DNA of 64,000 nucleotides, from NCBI GenBank assembly GCA_963693305.1, contig OY855903.1, positions 57,331,850-57,395,849 on the forward strand. Reading direction: 5' to 3'. Under the pieces are notes generated by a model, which was given only the letters and a program-made list of their open reading frames with translations, did no database searches and was not told the DNA's origin. This document shows positions 37,789 to 50,154 of this stretch, piece after piece. The first letter of the stretch is position 1. Each line of letters opens with the position of its first letter. The DNA comes from Meandrina meandrites (lineage: Eukaryota; Cnidaria; Anthozoa; Scleractinia; Meandrinidae). The translations under genes and the position numbers were made by a program.

Positions 37789-38342
37789 AGGCTGGGCCAA
37801 ACGAGGATGAGAGTTGACTCTCTGAGAGTTTTCGTCAACTCTCATGCGCTCTCATCAACTCGGGTCAAACGAGAACGAGAGTATGGCAGGAGTGACGCAT
37901 AATTTCATTGCGTGACAAGCCACGCAATGCAACTTGGGTGTAAACAAACATGGCGACGGCAAAAAATAATTGAAACAATGAGTTTGTTTAACGAGGAGGA
38001 AGAGACTGTTCCTCCATTTCACTTTTGGCTTTCCCAGTGACATCCCTGTTGGCTTTCCCAGTGACATCCCTGTTGTGATAGTCGCTAGAAAACACATCCC
38101 ACAGGCACGGCCTTTCTTCGTACAAGTCGATAAGACGGAATATCTCACTTTGCGTCCAACTTTTTCGGCCACCAGCTGACCGAAAAACTCTCATGCAACT
38201 CGCGAGTGTGGGCCAAACGAGAGAAAACTCTCATCGACTCTCACGAAAAATTTGAGCACGTTCAAAGTCGATGAGAGTGCATGAGAGTTCCATGCCAAAC
38301 GAAAGCAAGAGTTTGAACTCTCATCCTCGTTTGGCCCGGCCT
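37789..38342 (-). mobile_element. Harbinger-type DNA element with MADF-like fragment
   Basis: Ends AGGCTGGGCCAAACGAGGAT and its complement, directly bordered by TTA on both sides (37786-37788 and 38343-38345), as in PIF/Harbinger insertions. Many GAGAGT/ACTCTC subrepeats lie inside. The minus-strand ORF 37988-38194 has SWTQSEIFRLIDLYEERPCL followed by WDVFSSDYHNRD, which fits the start of a MADF/Myb-like domain of the kind encoded by Harbinger elements. A 24-base tandem duplication (RDVTGKAN) lengthens it and it stops early, so the product is probably not functional. Confidence 0.75.
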
Positions 38343-38345
38343 TTA

Positions 38346-39217
38346 CTTATGGTATGCTGATAAGAATTGGGGAGGGAGGCAAGTCATAAAAAAAAAAATC
38401 CAGCATGTTTTAAAGGGGGGCGGGGGGAGAGGGGGTCACCTTGACATGTTCATACAAATAGGGGGGCTATCTGATTTTTATTAACACTTATCTTATTATG
38501 ATCGTGTGCATTACAAAACAAAATTGTCTCCCATCTCTATGTCGTGAAAATGATGTTGCAATGCTGTGTTTAGATCATGTTTGGCGGAAGATAACTGGCA
38601 CCAGGAGAGTTTCCTGCGCTTTGTTTTCACTCTCAGAGGACTCTGAGCTACTATAGAGCGCAAGAATGAAGTCCTCCTCACTGTCATTTTCTCCTTCTGT
38701 CACTAGTTGCATTCTCTTGGTCCTGCAGGGACGCAGTTGTTAAGAGCCTCAACCTGTCTGTTGAAAACATGTACAATGACCCTACGGTCGTCCTTTTTGC
38801 CTTGTAACGAACGATTAAAGTGAGAAAAATAGTTTTCCAGCTCTCGTATCTTAAGTTTTTGGGTTTGCCAGTGCGATTGCGTCTCAGTTGTATTCATCGA
38901 GATTTTTCTTTTGTCGTTTTGTTATAAAACAAACACTGGTTGTTCATGATGTATTGATGCTGGTTGTTCAGTAGTAGACTACTTCCTGTCTGTAGAGGGA
39001 GAGAGATGGTGGATGGGGGTGGGGGGAGGGGGGTCTGTAATTTTTCATATTTTGTGCAAAGGGGTCATTTTTGTTTAGTTTGGAAGGGGTTCGACAAATT
39101 TTGGTTTTGTCTATACTGAATCTTGCCAACCCACCTCCCTGGCATAAATATATGAATGGTCCCTAAGTTGTTTTACAAATGGCATTATGTGAGGACTGAG
39201 TTTAAGATTGACACTCA
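38346..39217. other. Intergenic, one unrecognised short ORF
   Basis: A minus-strand ORF at 38703-38897 (64 aa) has a charged, coiled-coil-like sequence (KLKIRELENYFSHFNRSLQG) and stays open at its 3' side into acidic SSSESSESE-type sequence in another frame. It may be a fragment of a mobile-element protein; no family is recognised. Otherwise nothing is seen. Confidence 0.3.
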
Positions 39218-39219
39218 TA

Positions 39220-40388
39220 CAGTATATGGCCCTTGGTCCTCGAGCTCTTTGGTCCGCGACTTTTTCGAACAGGATTTAATATTTACTCGTTAAATAAAAT
39301 GCGGCATAAAATGGATGTGTCCAATGATCTACTGATTTTTCTTTCGTATGGCAAAGTTTCAGCTTTTCACTGTTGGTCGGGGGCGGAATTCACGTTTGGT
39401 GACACACAGGTCAATATGTCTGTCTTGAAATTTTTACTTTTGCGGCTCCATGAATTATATGGTCGGGTTCACCAAGCTAGTGCATAGATAAAAAGCAACG
39501 GGGAAACATGATTGTCTGCAGAACAAGTTTACCGATAAACTGATTTCAGCCGTTGTGAACAAATTTGCTGCAGAGTTTAAAATTTTCGATTAAGCGACTT
39601 TTGAAAGTTATCAACAATTTTGGCATAGGGGTTCTTGGTCCGCGACGTATGACTGTGGATGAAAAATAATAAGCACCGAGTGGACAGATTGTTGCCGAGG
39701 CATCTGTCCTTGTGTCCAATGTTTCAAAACTAATAGTAAAAGTTAAAAAGAAAAGAAATGAAAAAGGGGCTTGTGTGGGAGACAGTTTGTCTGAAAGAAA
39801 TGCAGATTATTTTATACTCACAACTCACAATGACTTCCAACAAGACTGTAGGTTAAATTTATCAAGGATAATAAAATATTGCTAAAATTTTGTTTCTCTT
39901 GCAGAAATTATCGTGATTCACAGTAATTTTCGTGCTGTTTACATGATTCCCCATGAAGGACCACACTCGCGGACCAAGGACCCGCGAGCACGGTTACTTT
40001 TTTTCGAATGACACGAAAAATATTTCAGCTCAGTGGAACTTGCACATTAAGCATTTATCTTCAGGGAAAATTTCAGCCCATCAGGTTTTTATTCAAGTAA
40101 GATATTAAGATAATAGAGAGTTTAAGCATGACGTTACACGGCAAACGGCAAACGCGAGCTTGCCATTCATTTTGTTCCCTTTTTTTACCGAATTCTAAAA
40201 TAAATCCCTCAGAAAAATAGGGGAAAAAATCTCACATTCGCGACAAACACAAACCTACTCATTTCCGCGTACAAGCGCCAAACAGCAGACGGTAGAAGTG
40301 GAATTTTTACCGTTTGCGGGAAAAGTAAACGTCATGCTTAATTAATCTCTCTAATAATTTGTACTCGCGGACAGAGGGCCACATACCG
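39220..40388. mobile_element. TA-flanked inverted-repeat element of about 1.17 kb
   Basis: CAGTATATGGCCCTTGGTCC at 39220 is mirrored with mismatches by CGGACAGAGGGCCACATACCG ending at 40388, each bordered by TA. Internal GGTCCGCGA/TCGCGGACC copies occur near 39250, 39635 and 39970. It carries no transposase frame (longest ORF 84 aa, 39233-39487). Another small element is nested in it at 40114-40353. Confidence 0.6.
40114..40353. mobile_element. Nested MITE with TAGAGAG ends
   Basis: TAGAGAGTTTAAGCATGACG at 40114 is mirrored by CGTCATGCTTAATTAATCTC and TCTA ending at 40353; the inner GGCAAACGG and CCGTTTGCGGG also pair. It sits completely inside the 39220-40388 element. Confidence 0.65.
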
Positions 40389-40855
40389 TACATTAGTTTT
40401 GTATTTTTTTTGTTGCAATGATATATTGTGTGTTTGGAGGTGTGAAAAAGTTTCAAACTCCAGGTTATTTTTTGGGTTTATATCAACAGATTAAAATGCA
40501 GGAAAGCTTGTTTTCAAACGTTTTCGGTGTTTGAAAATCAAAATACTACACATCGAATATTTCATTTTGGATTTATCATATTTCCGCCTGTTTTCAAGCC
40601 TCGCATATCTGGCTGTTCGTCCCACACAGTGAGGAAGTAATCTTAAAGGAACTACGTCACATACATAACCCGGGTTTTTGTTGTAGACTATTTCAAAATT
40701 AGTGGTAGGCAATTTAACCCATGAAAAACATTATCTTTCAACATTTTAAGAAAGTATAACCTTAATTTGCATAAAGAAATCAAACCACGACTTTAAGTAT
40801 CAGACTTTTTGAAGAGGTGCGGAAACAACTTGAAAAGTTTGGCCTCAATTTCTCA

Positions 40856-41033
40856 AACTGCAATCTACTTTCATCCCAGCCATCCGCAGCCAAAGACGCT
40901 TGTAAACTGTTTCATTGCTCTTATGTAGCAATTGTCAATAAAGATGGACCATTATGCCTAGGTTTCCTACGAGACAAATATATATTTTGGCTATTCCAAA
41001 TCTGTTAAAATCCATGACAAAGAACTTTAAGTA
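40856..41033 (+). repeat. Dispersed repeat, copy 2
   Basis: Same blocks and order as 14542-14725 (CTGCAATC, CCATCCGCAGCCAAAG, TAGCAATTG, ATTTTGGCTATTC, CATGACAAAG). Flanking sequences differ, so this is interspersed and not a segmental duplication. Confidence 0.6.
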
Positions 41034-44000
41034 AATTCGTGCAACATCGTAAATTCCTCGTTGCCAGGAATTTTCCAGAGGAACGCGCAATTTCCTAATC
41101 AACCCCTCCCCCCTTCTCCCTCCCTCCCCATCAAGTCTCGAATCTCGCTTTTTTTTCATGTGCTTTGTTTAAATTTTTCTTCGGATGTGAGTGTATTGGT
41201 GAAGTTATGTTGTAAGCGTTCATTCTTGAGACGAAATGGCAATAAAGTCGTAAATATTCAGCCGGGCTCTCGTTACAACAACATAGCTAATCTTCTGTTT
41301 TTCTTTCTTCCCAGCAAAGTCAGATCAGAATGACCTAATTTTAAGTTCTTTTCAGTCCTTTCCATATGTTTATGAACATGTATCACGGATAGCGTGGTAC
41401 ACGTATTTATATTTTAGTTTATTTCCTTTTTTAAAAATTATATTTTCTACTTTTTCAGGTACGTACGTGCGTATGTGCGTACAGGTAGCTACGCCCCTCA
41501 CAGAGATCCTTTCCTCGAGGCATCTTGAACCGAGTCACGTTGACCGTGCAAAAAACCTCCCACTCTTTTCGACTCGACTTGCCCTAGAGGTAGGCGAGTC
41601 AAAATAGCCAAAGTGGCTGTGTTTACGTGGAAAATAGTTCGCTCGCCCAGGGTTACCGTGTTCACCGAGCCACGTTGTGACTTCTGACGCAAACGGTTCG
41701 CTGCTATTAGTCATAATGAAACGGTATGAAAAGTTCTTTTTCCGGGGTACGGGGCTCTATTTATTCGCTATATGGAGGGTGACTGTCTTGCTAAGGACAA
41801 CCTGACTTTTCCCCATGTAAAACAGGCCCTCTCACAACGAAATAAAAACACAGGTCTTCCGGTGGTCATCGTCCGCTAAGGAAACATTGTTGCTTACACG
41901 AGGTTTTCAGTCTCTCTGTGTGTAGTGACAGATACTGCTAGCAACCTCCTGATGCAACATATTGCCGCAGGGGGGCCACACGTGCGCAACAATGCAATAT
42001 GTTACGATGTTGCGTGCGTCTAATTATGCAAGACAGTACGTTTGTGCTGAATATCAAGCTTTTAAATCTATAAATCGTTTGCAAAGGACCGTTTCTCCCA
42101 CTTCACAGTTGTTGCCGTAAGGGCCACCAAAGCGACATTAAATCTTTTTCAACTTGAAATGAGAATAGGGGCGATATTGGTAGCTTTTCTTGGAACAGAG
42201 CTAATTTTCTTTCACACAACGAAGACAGACAAAATACATCGGTGCACGCTCATATGCACTGTGTGAATTGAAAGGGAAAAAAGCAATGAAATTGTTAGAT
42301 TCGATGGAAATAATCGGCCTAGTTGTAATTTTCTCGCTGTCTCACGGTTCCTTGTAAAATACCACAGGCCTCTAAACCAAACTGGGTTATATTCAATTTA
42401 CTCAACCACATTTTCTTTTTTTGCTTTTTATATTATTTTGTTTGCTGAAGTCGGCTTCAATAATGAGATGCAAAGTTTTAGATCAGCGAATTTTTCCCTT
42501 TTTTTCTTCGTACAAGGATCGACGGGAAACCGCGGGAACTGCAATTTGTATTGAGCAAGAATTCTGCCATCTAACTCTCCATTACTTGATCAGCCGCACA
42601 AGTTAAGATAAAATCTAAATTACAATATATTAATCCATGCTTTGGAAAGCCAAGACACACGCAAACTACATTCTTTTTGTCGATGATATTTAAGTAAAAG
42701 GTGCTGGATAACAATTTACAATAATTTTGTACACTGGAACATGAATGAAAACTCAAAATATAATAATCTTTCGCAAGCAACTAGCGATAGCAATCAAAAA
42801 CGCATCCACCGAAATGGCGTTTTGCTGGTAATGTTGAAGACAAAACAAGAACAAATTAGAAAGCGAAACTCAAGTGTAAATTGCTCAAATGAATTAATAT
42901 GCCATACGATCGATTTGAAATGGTTTGAGAAAGGCTGGCTTACTTTGTCAAGCGCAGTGCTTATTTTGAAAGAACTGCATTTCCGATCCCTCGACTCGGT
43001 GAAGTATTAAAGCTCGGGAATTATTATGCGACGAAACCATTCCTTTTTTGGCGTGAATAGCTCAAATAAATATTTTTTGCCTTCCTTTTTGCTGCAGATG
43101 TATTTTGAGAAGGACTATTGACACATGACAGCTAAGGCCGAAAGCGCCAGAATAACTTTGACTCCCACGCAAAGCTGGGCTATATACATTCTGCCGCAAC
43201 CACAAAAAGCAAGCAACGAACGCCCGCCTTACACGAAAAATGTTTTATATTAAATTGAAAACCAGGGCGACAATGCGGTTTCGTGTTGGCAAGCTAGCCG
43301 GAAGTCCACGTAAGTAACTGAAGATATTTCGAAGACTTTGGATTAAGCTATTGAGCTAGATAGCCACTGCATTTGGGAGAGTGTTATCGGCAATCTGCTC
43401 GCTCGCAGGTGACCAAATTTTAGTTCTTCTTTTGATGGATTTTCGCCGGCATAAAAAGCTCACTTTCCGTACTAACTTTTAGGTACAGAATCAAATTTTG
43501 CATGTTTCTGAAAACCACAACTCTCTTGCAGGAGTTTCGATTCCTACATAACCATGCAACTTAATCATTCATATCTAAAGTCATTTGCAACGCTTCTAGT
43601 TTGGCGCCGAAGCATCAGGAGGCGACATTTTTTTTTCACAAAACTTGTGGTATTTTTTCTTTCACGTCTTGCAAATCAAGTGATTCTGATAAATAGTGAA
43701 TTATAAATATTCGCAAAGAGAAACGAACGAATTCGATTATAAACCTGCTTTTCCATACTCAACACACCAAAACTCAATAATGAAAATACAATAAATTATA
43801 GAACAGGGAGTCAATAACCTATACAATTTATTATTTGCATGGTGGTGTAAAATGGCTGGGTGCGTCACGCAAAGAAAGCTATTTCAGTTTCTCTGAGGGG
43901 AGAATATCCCCTTTGTCTGCAGACAAGAAGGGCGAATCACTATATGTTAAAACGGAATTTCAGTGCAAACAAGAAGATGCGTTAAAAACTAGTTAACAAC

Positions 44001-44570
44001 ATCATTACTCATTTAAAATTTATTCCATTTTGGCTTTAAATTAGAAAGCCGTGAGATAAGAAGCTAAGAGAGAAAACAAGCGAAAGTGCATCTCTTTGCC
44101 TCAAAGGCAACCAGTTTGCTTGCCTGTTGGTATTCTTTTTTTTTCAGTTTCATTATTTGCCCTGCTGTTTAAGCTGCTTGGGATCTGCTAAGTTAAAGGT
44201 TTTATTGCTTCAGTGCAAGAAAGTTGCAGCTGATTGAAGGTATAAAAATAGAACGGCAGAATACAATATCGATCGTGTTTAAATTTCTAGTAACTAGGAG
44301 AAGTAACGTCCAATTTTATGAAAAGGAACCCTGTTTTGTTGGTGAGTAAAATCACAGTTTTAATTTGGGGATAACATCAAATTCAATGGCTAACACAGTT
44401 CGTTTTTAGCGAATGTTCGCTCGCCATTCAGTCGTCTATATTAATGAACACACCCAATCTTCGACTGATCCAAACATCTTACAAGCGACTTTATTTAACT
44501 CACAAGGTGTGCGAAATTTGCGTCGTTTTCTTATTTTCAGATCATCAAAGTTAATCTTTAGTATAATGAT
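41034..44570. other. Intergenic stretch, no gene recognised
   Basis: AT-rich with short ORFs only. Around 41456-41485 there is an ACGTACGTGCGTATGTGCGT simple repeat. Nothing else with clear structure was found. Confidence 0.5.
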
Positions 44571-44575
44571 ATTCT

Positions 44576-44858
44576 CCGTTCGTTCATTCCTTCGCTCGCT
44601 CGTTCGTTCGTTCGTTCTTTCGTTCGTTCGTTCGTTCGTTCGTTCGTTCGTTCGTTCGTTCGTTTGTTCGTTCATTTCTTTGTTCATCCATTCGTAAGTT
44701 CGTTCGTTTGTTCCTTCAATCTCCTACGTTCGTTCTTTCGTTACCTCATTCGATCTTTCCATCGACCGTTCGTTCGTTCGTTCGTTCGTTCGTTCGTTCG
44801 TTCGTTCGTTCGTTCGTTCGTTCGTTCGTTCGTTCGTTCGTTCGTTCGTTCGTTCAGT
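44576..44858. repeat. (GTTC)n microsatellite
   Basis: Imperfect GTTC units from 44576, with a perfect stretch of about 88 bases (22 units) at 44767-44855. Long ORFs on both strands (FVRSFVRS or NERTNERT repeats) are a by-product of a 4-base repeat without stop codons. Confidence 0.95.
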
Positions 44859-47800
44859 TCGCTCTCATCTTCCTTCTTTGGTTCGTCCCTTCGTGCTTTT
44901 CTTCGTTCGTTTGTTCATTTATATTCTTTCCAAATTTCGTTCTTTACGTATCTAAACATGATCAACAATCCTAGAAGAAAGTTCCCCGGAATTTGAGTTA
45001 ACTTGAATTCATCTAAACCACCGCCCAACCCGTTAAAACAGAGTCTCTCCTTCCCTTCTGTTATGAATGGACAGTTTTGAAACATTAATACATTTTAACT
45101 CGACCAGAAACTTAATTCTTGTTAATAAAGTTTTAAGGGAACCAACTACTGTCGTAAATATTTAACTCTGCTCAACGCTAAGTGTACTTTTAAATGCAAT
45201 TCCCTCTGAACGCCGATTCAACCTCATTTCATTCGTTCACTCAAGTGGAATTTTTGACCATTCGAAATCTGATTCTTAGTGTATTTGCTCTTCTGTTGAT
45301 GTAGTCGCTTTTCGTTGTAGGTCTGCTTATATCAGCTTAAACGAACCACAATACAATACCTATATCTCGAGCCTCCGACTTCTCGAACAAGAAATGGCTT
45401 CCCTCCCGTCCCCTCAGTCAAACACTACCGTCCCCCCCCCCCCCCCCCCCCTTTCTTAAGCTACCCGATCACTTTTCGAATCAAATTTCCTTTTTTGGAA
45501 GGTTCGAGAAATCGTCATTCCATCGAATAGTTTTTCCCTGAACGTTACGTTCTAGGAAACACATGTACTATAGTTACAGTATCGCATTCTTTCGTGTTCC
45601 AAGCATACCCGCAGAGATCGCACTCAGATTTTACCGTTTTGCGCCGTTTTCTGACGGCATATCTCACACCCACATGGTCTCTTCAACGTCATTCTGTAAC
45701 CCACCGACGGACTCGTGATCTGTTAAGACGTAAGCGAAAGGCAGTTACTTCAAGTTTAGTACACTGAAGTTTAAGGCAATGGTCAAAACGGAGTGTGGTC
45801 TTGGAATGTAACTGCCTCGGCCGTCGTTTATACCGGCACCAACCGCTGTAGAAACGGTGAATGGTTGTAGTTAATGGAGCTGATTCTAAAACAGTGCCGG
45901 AAAAATCACTGTGTATCGTCTTGTGATTTTAAGTGGTTGTCTAATGACACTACTGGACAATTATAGATCGAAAGAACATCTCGAAATTTCTCCTGCTATG
46001 TTGTTGTCAATTTTATGATCAACGGTTCAATGCATTTTTTCCAGTTTCAGAAGATTAATAAACGACGTACAATTACTTGTTATGATATATGTCAAATTTA
46101 TGTGCTTATCCTCAGTAAAAAAAGAATCCTGAGTGAAATGTAAAGTTGGTCGCTTTTGAAAAAAAGTAATTCCTTTAGAAACATGTGACTCAGACTACTA
46201 GCAATTTTTCACATTTTTCCAATAGGAATCAAATTCGTGACCTCCGCAAACCGTTTTTTATTTCCTCTTTGAAATTTGTTGTGAGAAACAGACATGTAAT
46301 TCACATCTCATTGCTTAGAGAAACCGTTTTAAATCAAGAAAAACTTGCTTTAGCTTACTATTTAGTCTATAAATATATGCAACCAAGATACTGTTCAGCC
46401 ATTCAGCTTGTAAAAAAGTTGTTGGAATTTTGTTTCAACACGAGAAGAATAAGGGGAAAAAATTGCCAAACCCAAGATGCATGCATTTGGGGTCATGTTA
46501 ATTTCACCTGCAGCCTTAGGGAGGCTTAACTTGTATGTATCTCGCATCGAAACGTCCGCTGCAGGCCGTCAGAGGACTTGTTTTACCTCATATAATGACT
46601 TTCAAAATGTTACTACTTCTAGGTATTGACTAAAAGTAGGCCTAAAAAATTGCCTGAATATAAGGATAAGAATGAAAATGACTGAAAGAGTCCGGATTGA
46701 ATTTATATGGCAGTATCATATGCTGTGGTTCACAATTCGCCATCTTTCCTTCCCTTCTTATGCTTAATTTAATTTGCTTTGCGCCAGACTGATCAAATTG
46801 AGGAGTAAGAGACTTTTATACGTTTGAAACAAAGCGTAACAAATTCGAGCACCGAAACCTGTCCCTGACTATAAAACGTCATATCAGATGAAACAGGAAA
46901 AAATACAGATAACAGACCAGGTGAAAATATGCGAGAAAGCGAGCGAAGAAGGCCTGCTTCTTTTTTCTAGATCCTTCAATGAAAGCGCAATTCGCAAAGA
47001 GAAAATTGGTCGTGTGGTCGTTATATTATATTATATATTTTTTCGCTGCTTCGCCGCGTCATTCGCATGAAGTGCTATGAGTAGTACGGTCCGCTTCTAG
47101 TCTAAATAAATACTAAAATCAATGGCGAATGTTAATTTTATTTTAAAGTTATTTTGGTACGGTGTATTGCACAATACGTTCTGAGGAGTTAACTTCACTT
47201 CCTCCTTAATGGTGCATTTCTTCTGAAAATGGCGGGAAATTGCTTATAGATTCACATGGAGATTTCGAAACACCGGCATTGAAACCCAAAACGCTTACTG
47301 AAAGATTTCAACAAAGAAACGAAGCCGTCGTTTTTACAGGGCCAAACATACATTCAACTGACTGCGTTTTGTGTTGTAAAATTCGCGCTAATAGATAAAT
47401 GTCTCCACAATTCCCCCTTTACGACACAATTTTAATCAAGCTTAACTTATACTGAAGTAAATGTATATCAGGCAGCTCTGCGTCTATTTTTAGAGTTCCT
47501 CGCATCTAATGAATAATGCAGTCATTTGCTTTATTTTGTAAGCGACTCGCGTGGGTGGAAAAACTCATGAAAATCGAGCAATAGAATTGAAGCAGTCGAC
47601 GATGGGAATTCTATATTATAAATGTTCTTTTAAAAAGCAGCTGTTTAGACTGGAACAATATATATTTCGACAAATAGGGCGCATTTTCTTCCATTATCAA
47701 TAGAAAATCAACCACTTTTATTTTTGGAATCTAAAAATAACCTTCAGCTTTTTTGTTGTTTCGCGTATAATGAGTTAGTTTTAGTGGGCCGCTAACGGAA

Positions 47801-50140
47801 ACTAATCGGCAATACATTTTCTACTATACTCGCTAGCTTAATGTTCTCGATAAAACAGCAATAAACGAGCGATCTATCGATACACTCCTGTTAATTTTTT
47901 CTTTTGCAAGCAAAAAAAAAAGGTATAAATTCGAAGCGATGAATTTATGCAGTCGTGTCTTCCGGCGAATGATGATGCAATAGTGTTGTTGGATTCTCCG
48001 ATTTTTATTTGGACGGATTTTCTATGGTTACTTTAAAAAGCGAAATCTTTTAACGGCAGACTCATATTTATGTCTGGCAGTTGAATATTCTGGGGAATTA
48101 TACGAATAGATAAAGTTCGACTTTGTAGTCATTTTAATTTCAAGCGCGAACCAATAAAAAGCGAGATACGATCAGACTTTCTACCCACCTCCCACGCACT
48201 CCACTGTTAAGAAGGGAAAAATTAGCATCTTAGCTGGTTTTTATCGGTGGACACGCGGTAAATATATCTCAACGAACTCCCTCGCTTTTCTACGGAGTTC
48301 AAATCTTATTTTCAAGAGGAATTCCCACACAAGTGGTAGTCCTCTACGGCTGTAAGGGAGTGTAGTTTACAAGACGCCACATTAATGGCGGAACGGGCAC
48401 GATTTTTGTAAAGCCTTTCATCGTGAATTGACACAGCGCCAATGAACGTAGTAACCTCGTACAAAAATCTCCTGGACATCGATGTTGTGCTTTTCCTTGA
48501 GGATTCTTGCCAGTGGTTTCAACACCAAGAAATTTTACAACATCTGCGTGAACTTGACGAAAGAAAAACTTGACAGACAGCCTGCTACACGCAGTTGCCA
48601 CAGACAACTGAGTCTAAGAATCACGTCAAGCTATCCTAGCGTAAGTTTGTAACTTGGAAAGGGTCAAACTGTTTTATTATTTAATGTCACTACAGAAAAC
48701 TCTTAAACAGGTTTCCTGGTTTACTAAGTGCGTTAAGTAAAGAACTGTAATATAGCAGAGCCGTAAAACAACAAAAGAAAAAATATATGAACGGCACGCC
48801 GGCTGTCTCGAAACCGAGGTTGCAGTAAGCTTGATGCAGTATGCGACCATGATGATTTTTTAAATATTTATTTTTTTTCTCAGTGTAGTAAAACTGCGAG
48901 TCAATGGAATTAATCAAGATACGTCAATGCAGATAAAGTTTAGGAGATCTATGTGAAAAGCTTTTGGTGTAATACAGCTTTGAATTCAGGGATTCGAAGC
49001 AAACGTCACCGTTTTCAGCTGGGAAAGTTCTCTAACTGAACTATATACTTCGCGGTAGAAATAAAATACAACTGATTACAGCAGAAAGCCTGGATCTCTT
49101 TGAAGGAGGTCACTTGCACACTAAAAGAGCCTTAAATGAACGTGAAAGAGATCAAATTTGATTGTATTGCAGTAGAAGAAGTAACAACCAAATGCGAAGC
49201 TGAACAGAAGACGGCAAGGCTCGGGAAGGATCTCATCTTTGAAGGCAGCATTTAGGTGAGTTGAAAATATCAATAGAACGCTTCTGCTTCGAGGTTTAAA
49301 ACCTAACTTGGTATGCTTCAAACTGAGAAACATCTTGTACAAAGAATAATTTAAGGATACCAGTATTACTGGGCAAAATTATATACCATAAAAAGGGGCT
49401 ACATCTCAGTTGAGACTGCGGTTCTTGCATTTTCAGAATTGCTTTGAGGTCGTTTATGAACTAAAGAGTGAATTTCCGCGTTTTAGTTGGGGTTACATCG
49501 GTTAAGATTGGAAAAAAAATCTCGCCAACAAGATGTACAATGCAATACGAAGATTCTGGCCAAACGTAGTAAAACACAAGAAATGAACGCAGGATTCTTC
49601 CGAAGATGATGATGTCTGCGTCTTAGTCCGAAGAATACTCGACCTGCTAGAATTTCCGGCCAATTTTAGCCTCCTCAATACTTCATTCAGTTTTCAGCAA
49701 GACTATAACAAACGAAATTACAAGAATTGGCCGTTTACGTATACAGCTCTGCTCGATGCGCCAAGGAACGGTTTACTGAAAGTAAGGTTCTATAGTTTCC
49801 TTGAAAGTTACTCGACTACGATTCGCACGATGTCAATGAATTCGAGATGGTGAGTCACCAATTCAGTTCGAAGTTTAATACAAGATAACGATAGATGTCT
49901 GAAAAGTTCTCCAAAAAAACATACAGGTTCGCCATGTAAGAATTGAGCATGCACCTTTTAGAAGAAATAGAGCGCTAAAGACTGTGTCGAGAGTTTTTTT
50001 GTCGTACTTCATTTCAATTCAGTCGAGGTCGAGCGTAATTCTTGAATAAGTACCTAAGCAGCATGGCTAGGAATAGAATTGTTTTAGGTTTTGGTGATTT
50101 TAATTCGTTTTGCTGGTACACTGCAAAGATCGAGAACACT
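44859..50140. other. Long gene-free stretch
   Basis: No splice-compatible conserved protein segment was recognised on either strand. A C tract occurs at about 45434-45452. Short ORFs (for example 46185-46529 +, 48344-48607 -) show no domain. Noncoding transcripts cannot be judged from sequence alone. Confidence 0.5.
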
Positions 50141-50154
50141 GGTAAATTGACGTG

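Noticed and set aside
44413..44996. ORFs with SFVRSFVRS and NERTNERT repeats on both strands
   Set aside because: Direct translation of the (GTTC)n microsatellite, which lacks stops in all frames.
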